Shown: positions 55,801 to 64,000 of the stretch, in pieces
How positions within the stretch are numbered: the first letter of the stretch is position 1
Layout: each line of letters opens with the position of its first letter
Assembly: GCA_033002965.1 (NCBI GenBank)
Contig: JAURVB010014839.1
Location: 1-64,000, forward strand
DNA length: 64,000 nucleotides
From: Piper betle
Lineage: Eukaryota; Streptophyta; Magnoliopsida; Piperales; Piperaceae
Reading direction: 5' to 3'
The notes under the pieces: model-generated
Seen by the model: only the letters and a program-made list of their open reading frames with translations
Databases searched by the model: none
Told to the model about the DNA's origin: nothing
Position numbers and translations under genes: made by a program

Positions 55801-58800
55801 GAAGCTATCTCATTGATGTTTAACATGAGTCAGAGTTCCTTCGAGAGTTCAAGTGTCCTAAACATCTTGAAATCTATGATGGGACGAATTTCCAGTTGCA
55901 ATAAGATTTGTTTAGTCTTGGTTACTTGTTTGATCGTTAACTAGTTTCCCATTAGAAGTTGAAATTTTACTCATTTTTTGCCAAAATTTTTAGGTTCTCT
56001 CTAAATTGTCAAATTACAAGTTATTTTGGTTTCCTGGTTCAAGTAAAAGTTTCTATGTACAAGAAAGTTCAGTTTTGCTCCAATTTACCCTTATCTGGTA
56101 AAAGCCTCTTCTGTTTAGAGTTTACTTTGATCTATTTCTCTAGCTTATCATTGAATACAGCAATATAGAACTCTGATTGAATAGGTTGTCAAAATTATCT
56201 GGAAGCACAGCAAGCTCTGACTTTGAGGATCAGAATATGCTTCTATTAATTGCAGTTTTTTTTCTTTCGAGAAATTATATTTCCATCAATCATACTTGTT
56301 AAAGTAAATATTAAGTGGTTTCCTTTCCTAAAAGCTGGAGCTTTTGGGTCAAGTGGTTGAACCATCTAATATTTACATGGTATCAAAGCCAAAGAGTAGG
56401 GGTTCGAATCTTGTTAGTGATATATACTTAGATAATTTGCCCTATGTTGTGCCAAATGGATTATTTGCCCCGTATTTGTCTATGTGCCAAATGGATTATT
56501 TACATGTTATCTGTCACTACACCAAGTTTCTATGTAGGGGTTCAAGTCTTAAACATTAGCTTGCATGTGAAGGGAAGTGTCAAAGAAAATTTTAAGTGGT
56601 CCCCTTTTCTAAAAGATTAAGCTGTTTAGGATAAGTGATTAGACCATCTAAGTCACTTTGTCAATCCAAATCAACATAGAAGATCCTTGAGTTAATAGAT
56701 GAAGCCTCAGAGTTGAGATCTATGGTGAATAATGGATTTACTGATTGTATATTCATTCTAATATGCCTAATACCAATGATTCTCTTCACCTAGCCCCAAC
56801 AATTTTCAGCCTTTTCAAGTAACAAAAAAACCTAAGAAAGTTAAAAAGATAACAAACGGAGCCCAACTTATCAAAATAACTTCAGTTAGTTGATGATGGC
56901 ATTTGTCCTATCGACACTTAGGGTATATGACCCAATGCGCAAGTTGCACACGGAATCAAATGCTCCTATCGTACATACATATATTGTACGATTCTGATGA
57001 TGATGCTGACATAATACCATCATTGTCATCTATACCTTATCCCAGCTAGGTTGTGACTGGTAACAACCTACAGTAATTGTGTTAAACCTACAGGTTCCAG
57101 ATTATCATCATCTTTATCTTATCCCAAGAGTTGTTCAACCTATGGTTTCCAGATTTAGGATAATTGCCTATGGCTCTGACTAGTTAGGGAATCTTCTAGG
57201 CATATTTTGCTTATCTTTCAATACAACAGACCAGTATTTTTTTAATAAATATGGAGGACTCAACAGATTGCTCAGATTCAGAAAAAAATATCCCCAAAAA
57301 ATTCTCTTATTTTCTTCTTCTACGAATTTAGTATTACATAAATTACGCAAAAGAAAATCAAGCTACTTCTACTTGGACTCCCTTGACCTTACATAAATAC
57401 CACAAAAATGTTTTACCACTTTTATCAGTTTGCACAAAGAACAGGAGCAAATAGACAACTTATACATAGAAACTTAAAATAATACAAGCACAAAAATCCT
57501 GGAAGTAAGCATTTATAGTCATGGCGAAGAAATAGGAAACAAACCTTGATTGAATTCCCCACCAAATTTGTAATGACCTGACTGAACCTTCCTGGATCCC
57601 CAATAAGAACTTCTGGTACCCGATCAGAGACGAAAACTGCCAGCTGTACCACCAAATAAGTTATGAAGCACATGTATGTGAAGGAACTAAACCAGAACAT
57701 AAGTGAAAAAATTAATCTTAGCCTCTTACTTCTATTCCTTTTTCAAGAGACTTGTCAAAGAAAAGTGATAAGACACTATCAATGATGGAACGGACATCAA
57801 ATGGAACAGCCTCAAGTTCAAACCTCCCAGATTCTATTTTAGCCTGATCAAGGACCTCGTTAATTAAAGCAATTAGGGCTCTTCCACTTGATTGTGCTGT
57901 TCTAGCAAAGTCCAACTGAGTAGTATCTAGATTTGTGCCCATCAGCATTTGCAGCATTCCTAAAATTAAAATAGATATATTTTTATTTATCTTATTCCAC
58001 ACAGTGGAAAGCTCAAAACCACAAATAGCAGCTGGGATTCTTGTCATACCTAAGACTCCATTCATTGGAGTTCGTATCTCATGTGAAACTGTGGCTAGAA
58101 ACTTGGAACAAAAATATTTATCAGAGAACAAAAAAAGAACATTCAAGGTGGATCAATTATCAGAACATCATCACATACAAGTCTAATTGTCCAAACAGGA
58201 TTTAGTGCACGATCTCACCTGAGACTTTGCTACATCAGCAGCCTCAGCTCGTACTTTGAGTTCCCTCATTTCTTGATAATCATCAACCACTTTATCAATT
58301 CTATTTATAGCCGCATGGAATATGTGGGCAATAAGCAAGACAATAGTTAAGACCCCCACTGCTGTATTAATGGCAGACCATGGAAGAGGAGGCTTCTGTT
58401 TAAACCTATGCACACGATATGACCAAAGCATAAGCACATACATCTTTCTTACCACATATTTTTAAATGTATTTGTCCAGTTCAAATACCTGCAATGCATT
58501 TCATGTTTCCGTACTGGGTCCCCGAAATCTAAGTTGCTCAGATGCCAAAGATCCATATCAGTAACATTAGGACCATACATTTTGATTGGAGCAGAAGCAT
58601 TAGTTGTGTCATATACATTAACAACAATTGTCTGTTTACTAGCAAGTTGATGTAAAAGTCTCTCCACCAGTGACGGTATATCAAAAGAGGCACCTAAGTA
58701 TCTGATGACAGAACAGAATTAGCGTCTCATTGTCTCATCAACTGATCAAAGTATATAAGCCACATGTTTAAGCATGAAGGAGATGAAAATGAAACACACC

Positions 58801-61800
58801 CTTGTGTCGCTGCAATGCGCTCTTCTGGTGTTGCATCCAATGGAAGTTCAGTGTTGTAAACAGCAAAGGTTAATACAACACCAAGGTGATTGGATTTTAG
58901 AAGCTTAAACGGAGATGTCAAAACACCTTTTCCAGATGCTCTTGCTCGCAAGATGTTCTCACAATCCTCCTATAGCACAGCCATTGAGACACATATAAAC
59001 TCAAACTCAGTCCATCAGTCCCAAATATGAAACAGAAAGTTATACTAGTTAACCTATTAACTATTAAGTATGATGAGTCATATTCTCGGCAATGTTTAGC
59101 TTTATGATGTCAGTGCTTCCTACATGGGGCATTCTTTATCAGATTTACGCAAAAAAATAAGGACTCACTTTCCCAGACATCATGTCAATAGACACGATAT
59201 GAGACACAGTTTCTTGAGAAAATATTACTGGCGCATACTCATTTTGGACCGGAGCTGGATCAAGATTTTCTGGAACATATTCATCCTGAACAGCAGATTG
59301 ATCTTCCTCCATCTTTCTTATGGTAAAACCATGTTCCTTCTCAAACTGCTCCCTTTCTGCATGCAGAACTTTTAAAGCATATGCAACGCCACTAGTCAAA
59401 GGCCGTTCAAATGCAGTTCTCTTAGTATACTCTGCAAATGTTCTCTGGAATAAAAATATATTACATACTTGAGGAGAAACCAGCAGCAATGTACAATAAT
59501 TGTTGGCACAAAGTATATGCTTATAATTTTAATCTTAAGAAAACTAATATAAATAACATCTTCAGTTTCAAAATTGACAGTAGTAACTCTGAGGCAAAAG
59601 TGATGACCAGGCTTTCTATATGAATTCAATTGGAGTTATATTGGATGCTCTCAATGCCAAAACATAGGCCAACAAGCAACTGCAGATCATTCACTGCAGG
59701 AAGCACAAATAGTTTCCTATCATTTAGCATCTTTAATCAATTTGCTAGTTTCTCAAATTTCATCCATAAACAGAAGAATTAGTATTTATTACTACTTATT
59801 GCTTATTAGTATCATCAGTGAATGTTGTAAGATGACAAGTAAAAAGATTTGAACATTCCTAACTAATTCAATCACATAAACATAAAAGATGCCAGCAACT
59901 CATACATGATATCACTTACTAATAAACAAAGACACAGTTGGGAAAAAATACCTGATCAATTGCGGAAGGTTCCTTCCCATGATGAAATGTAGAGACCAAA
60001 ATGGCCAAAGCATGCACATGATTCATGCTCACGTTGAACTGATCCTGCAACATCCGTGCTCTTTCGTCACACATGTTAACTAGGGTTTCCTTCCTTCTTA
60101 AGATAATGTCCGCATTCATGTTCCAGAACAACCATACAGACACAAACAAACCAGATACAACCCAAAGGACCAAAAGCTTTCGCCCCCATCTCCCAGTACC
60201 ACTTTCTTTATGGCTTTGACTTTGCTTTCTTTGCTTCTGCTTTTGGACAGTTACATGATTTTTCTTTTCACATAATCTTGCGACCACATTATTTACCACC
60301 ATTCCAAGGAACACCCACCAATATGCTTTAAGCAAAAGAATCGATATCCCTTTGCAATATACATTATCCGAAGCTCTAAATTGGTTCTGCATGTGATAAA
60401 CATATATGACTATTAGAAAACCATATAAGTAAACACATTATCTTTCAGAAGACAAGCTACAAAATTATGGCAATTAAAACAGAAGAATATTAATCATTCT
60501 AGTACCTTAAGAGTGGTACGCATTCATTAACTTATTTCATTATGCATTCCCATTTCTATCTTTAGCCTATTTCCAACAACAGTTCTCCACATGAAAGGAG
60601 CCACAATCACAACAATACTCTTGCATCTATAAATTGATACAATCTTGTTTATTCTCCTCTTATATCGGCTGATTCAAGGTTTATGCAGGAGTGTACAAAA
60701 CATGGTATCCGCAGTTTTTTTTTTTTTAATCTCAGAGCAGGCAATAATGGGATTTGCAAATTAGTAAGGCAGCTGAAGGTCTCTGAATAATGGACCAGAG
60801 GTATTGAGCTGAGCTTTCCTTTCATTTCAGGTGTCCAAGAAGAATTCTTGAGTAGGAACAACACTCTTCACTTGAGTTCTATTAAAGACTCCTGTTTGAG
60901 TTCAGGTTTTCTCTGCATATCTTCAGAAAATGTTGATCTTTTCCTGCAACAGCTTTGAACACTTTGAAAAATAATTTGTTTGCACGTTTATGAATCCAAT
61001 TTTTTCAGTGACGCTCTTGCAAGTATATGATTTGTAAGGATTGTAGTTACTGGACCTCCTGGCAAGAAAAGCTTTGCTTAAAGGCAATTGCCATTAAATA
61101 ACTGCCCAAGCAGCCGGTGGATCAAATTATAAAAGTAGTTAACTGATTACAGTCTGTTATTATGTTTGTATTGCTAAGGTGTGTAAAACAAATTGAGGAA
61201 CACAGCTTCCTATGTACTATTTGCTCCATGAATTTTAATTTCACTGAAAGGTATGTTTTTCACCAACTTTGCTTTCCCAATGCTCAACCATTTTTTTGCT
61301 AAAAGCTACTAGGCAGTGGTGCCTTCAGGCTCTGACGTTATTTTGTATTTCCCTCAATTGTAAGAAAGCTTTCCTTAATTTCTACAGTTAAACATTGCAA
61401 TTCCAACTTAAAACAGCATATAACCATCAGGGCCTTGCTTTCTGACAAATAACATTTTATGAAGTGATTTATTCTAAGGCATAACAGCCACAAAAGGGAT
61501 AGGCGCTCACCTTCAGCAAGAGGCCTCCATCAGATACCGCACAAGAAAATTTTGACTGTGACGAAGAGATTGATTCAGAATCTGACAATGAACTCAACTT
61601 CTCATTACTTACCCTGTCGTCTATTGGACACCGCTCTGGTAAAACCACCTCTCTCTGGCTTCCATCAAATTTACGGCTTATTTTCTTTCCTTCGGCCAAC
61701 CCTTCCAAGCATTGCAAGAATGATCCCTTCAACACATCCATTATCCATTGGGTACAGTTAGGAATATTGGAACAATTAACGCGTGTTAAAATACAATCCA

Positions 61801-62417
61801 ATAGTCTATTTGTTATAAGGAAACCCAAAAATTTGTAGCAGGTTTTAACCATATAGGAGTTCTGTGACCCGGCAAACCATAATCTTTATTAGGACCTAAA
61901 ACTCATGCCCCCAAGAAGATTCATTATGCATCCTCAAAAGCGTTGTACTCACCTTCATTCACGCACAAAAAAAACGAAAAGAATTTCTTGGAATCAATTC
62001 AAACATTGTTGAGAAAGTAAGCAAATTCTTTGCCGGCACCTAAATTACTACTGCCATTGACTAGAAACGAACAAAATTGAGAAGAGTGGAAGGAAATGAA
62101 GGTACCCGATCAGACGCTGTAAGAAGAGTTGCCAAGGCATGGGCATGCTCAACGCTGATATTAAATTGCTCTCTCAAGACCATAGTTGAATCACTCCCCA
62201 CCTCCTCCTCTGCAAAAAAGGGATGATCCGCATTGCAAGAAATATTGGCCGAGAGCATAGCAACCCCAAACAGAAAATGGAGCAGAAGAAAATCCCTCCT
62301 CCTCCACTTCCACACCGGGACACCATTCAACACCATCCTACCCAAAATCCCACGACATACCCTAACCAAACCCACAACAATCTTGATCAAGATGGCGGCA
62401 ATCAACGAAAAGCACAT
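52837..62417 (-). CDS. AHK2: Cytokinin receptor histidine kinase (AHK2 type)
   Basis: This is a hybrid sensor kinase of the ER/plasma membrane; cytokinin binds the CHASE domain and phosphate passes His to Asp, then to HPt proteins. I trace 13 exons: 62417-62106, 61805-61511, 60386-59952, 59444-59169, 58969-58800, 58701-58489, 58405-58219, 58101-58050, 57959-57730, 57643-57545, 55546-54867, 54185-53685 and 53101-52837. The protein is about 1,237 residues. It has membrane segments near the N terminus and at about 217-240 and 275-292, CHASE (about 300-590), a further membrane span (about 595-615), HisKA with [13 protein letters not shown] (phospho-His about H636), the N box ([10 protein letters not shown]), G boxes ([25 protein letters not shown]), a pseudo-receiver, and a receiver with VVDDN, phospho-Asp in FDACFMD (about D1142) and Lys in GYVSKPF. 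Exon 1 repeats the start of CHASE. The exon 1-2 junction is one base out of phase. Confidence 0.95.
53254..53321. repeat. 34-bp tandem duplication in the receptor's last intron
   Basis: Two units beginning aaaaccagtgataagg start at 53254 and 53288 and are almost identical. Confidence 0.9.
56297..56655 (+). mobile_element. Miniature LTR element (TRIM) in receptor intron 10
   Basis: Two diverged direct repeats of about 80 bp (56297-56377, TGTTAAAGTAAATATTAAGTGG; 56578-56655, TGTCAAAGAAAATTTTAAGTGG) flank about 200 bp. The primer-binding site tggtatcaaagcc (56378-56390) touches the left repeat, and the purine run gaagggaag touches the right one. There is no coding capacity. The same family left a relic in CDC27 intron 10. 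No clear target duplication remains. It sits antisense to the gene. Confidence 0.75.
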
Positions 62418-63260
62418 TAAAAATCTGCACTTGCGACTTCCTAGATGACCCTTTTCTTCTTTAGGCAGCCAAGATCTTCACTCAGCCAAAATCAACAGAT
62501 TCAACACCACCCAAGTGCAAAAGAAACCCAATTTCCCTTGTCAAAAGCAAAGAAGATGAAGAAAAAGAAGGGAGAAGGATGCAAAAAAGCCGGTGCACCG
62601 CTGCAGCAAACAGCACCCACTTGCTGCAAGACTGCAACTTTGCAGGTGCCTCGTTTCTTTCGGCGCCCCTTCTCCGTCCCCAACACACAAAACAGTACAC
62701 AAATCCCTTTCACCGCCCTGCCCACACAATTTTACCACCTTGTTTCCCGAGGTTGGAAGCGCATGATTATCTCATCACGCCTCAAAGAACTGCACACCGC
62801 TACTGAGCACCAATGACAACCGAACCAAGCCCCGCCTTGATCGAGCACACTTCAAAGAGATGGGAAAAACAAAAAAAGTGGGGGAGGGGGGTAGTAGAAA
62901 AAGCAAAGCCATAACCAAGTTCACCTTTTGCTTTGTGGGGTGTGAAAGAGTTTACGTGCTGCGGTGATTAAAGATGAGGAGAATGAGCTCCACCGCTCTT
63001 CCCCACCACTGCTTTGACAGCTCTTCCCCAATCTCCCCCAGCTACAACAGTTGCAAAGACAGGACAACGACAGAGAAGATGGAGTGAGAGAGTAGAGCGA
63101 GAAAGCAATTGCGAGTAAATAGATGCGGCGGAGATGTGTGGAGGGGATGCGAGTAGATATAGAGAGAGATAAGAGCAGAGTTGCAGTAAAAAAAGGTTGA
63201 GATAGAAAGAGAGAGTGGAGAGGGGAGACATTAGAGAGAGAGAGATGGGTAACTGTCAAT
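62418..63260 (-). promoter_or_regulatory. AHK2 5' leader and core promoter region
   Basis: On the minus strand this region is pyrimidine-rich, with a CT/TCTCTC run at about 63155-63246 typical of plant leaders and core promoters. Short open frames upstream of the main ATG could act as uORFs, but the transcription start cannot be placed. Confidence 0.4.
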
Positions 63261-64000
63261 CTAACCATGTTTTCCCGCGAATTTCAAATAATCGCAAATA
63301 CATTTATGTCAATAATAATAATAATAATGTGATTGCCAATTAATTGATTGGGTCATTTTCTTATTATTTCAAAGTGATTATTTTTTCTATACGCCAAGTT
63401 TGTTCATCTCCAAAACTATTTTACATATATATTTAAGCTTAATGTTAATTAATTTAATCGACCCAAACCGAGCTCTTTTACTTTTAAATTTTCAAATTAT
63501 TTTTATCACATGTAAGATACAATAATATAATATATATATATTAATTATTAATGCAATAAATAATAATATATTAAATAAATAATTTGCATCAAGCAAAATA
63601 ATTTTAATTTAAATATATCGAATTTAGGCTTTGAATTAAGCCCAACAAAAAATACTATTACTCGTACTTTCCATTATTATTCTTCTAAAGCCGCTTAATT
63701 TCAACTCAAATATTTATTCTAGCATCAGAATAACAAATATAAATTTAAGTCAAATCAAATTAATATTATTTTGTTGACAAGTTAACTTAATTTGATTATT
63801 ATATATGCTTCCATGGCACCGGACAAAGAAAATAAAAGTAACAAGAGCGGCAAGGCGAGATAAAAACCAAAAATAGTTTAAAAAAGGTTAAAGTATAAGC
63901 AAAGAACAAAACGTGCCAGGAGCGTTTGACGTGTATGCTGTCAATGTGATAAAGACATCTTTATATTCACCTTCCACCACAGCCCACTCTTCTTTTTAAG
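63261..64000. other. AT-rich intergenic DNA
   Basis: It holds short (AAT)n near 63312 and TA-rich stretches; no gene is seen. Confidence 0.4.

Noticed and set aside
62445..62816. 123-codon plus-strand open frame upstream of the receptor
   Set aside because: Lies in the receptor leader on the opposite strand, with no homology and no splice or promoter support.

Overview
The window is nuclear DNA of a flowering plant. It carries split genes with GT-AG introns, plant-only protein families (a cytokinin receptor, CP12, PFP alpha, an X8 protein), abundant LTR retrotransposon debris and AT-rich intergenic DNA. A monocot is possible from the protein flavour, but the species cannot be fixed from sequence alone.

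Layout. 1-5.4 kb is transposon debris: a long LTR with an inverted relative inserted in it, then a decayed, truncated Ty1/copia element on the minus strand. 5.9-8.0 kb holds a dead copy of protein phosphatase PP7. 10.6-15.4 kb (minus) is an ARID/HSP20-type chromatin protein gene with 12 exons. 17.5-23.6 kb (minus) is the alpha subunit of pyrophosphate-dependent phosphofructokinase with 19 exons, one of its introns being GC-AG. 25.3-32 kb contains two LTRs of the family seen at the left edge; the second is a clean solo LTR of 2,948 bp with a perfect 5-bp target duplication. 35.5-44.2 kb (plus) is CDC27/APC3 (HOBBIT type, 16 exons). 45.8 kb (plus) is single-exon CP12. 47.5-48.3 kb is a GC-rich foldback element between two TA microsatellites. 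48.5-49.2 kb (minus) is a small secreted X8 protein. 51.2-52.6 kb is a tandem array of a miniature LTR element (TRIM). 52.8-62.4 kb (minus) is an AHK2-type cytokinin receptor histidine kinase.

The genes do not form one pathway: chromatin, glycolysis, cell cycle, Calvin-cycle control, cell wall and hormone sensing are mixed. From memory, ARID5, PFP alpha and CP12-3 lie close together on Arabidopsis chromosome 1 (around At1g76510-At1g76560), so part of this order may be old microsynteny.

The most striking observation is that ARID, PFP alpha, CDC27 and the X8 gene each carry one- or two-base indels inside otherwise perfectly conserved exons, and the receptor gene has a one-base phase mismatch at one junction. 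Apart from these, every exon phase closes exactly. This looks more like residual indel error in the assembly than like four or five dead essential genes. I found no convincing new biological system. The structurally novel items are the TRIM array, the foldback element, the long AT-rich inverted repeat and the self-nested LTR family.
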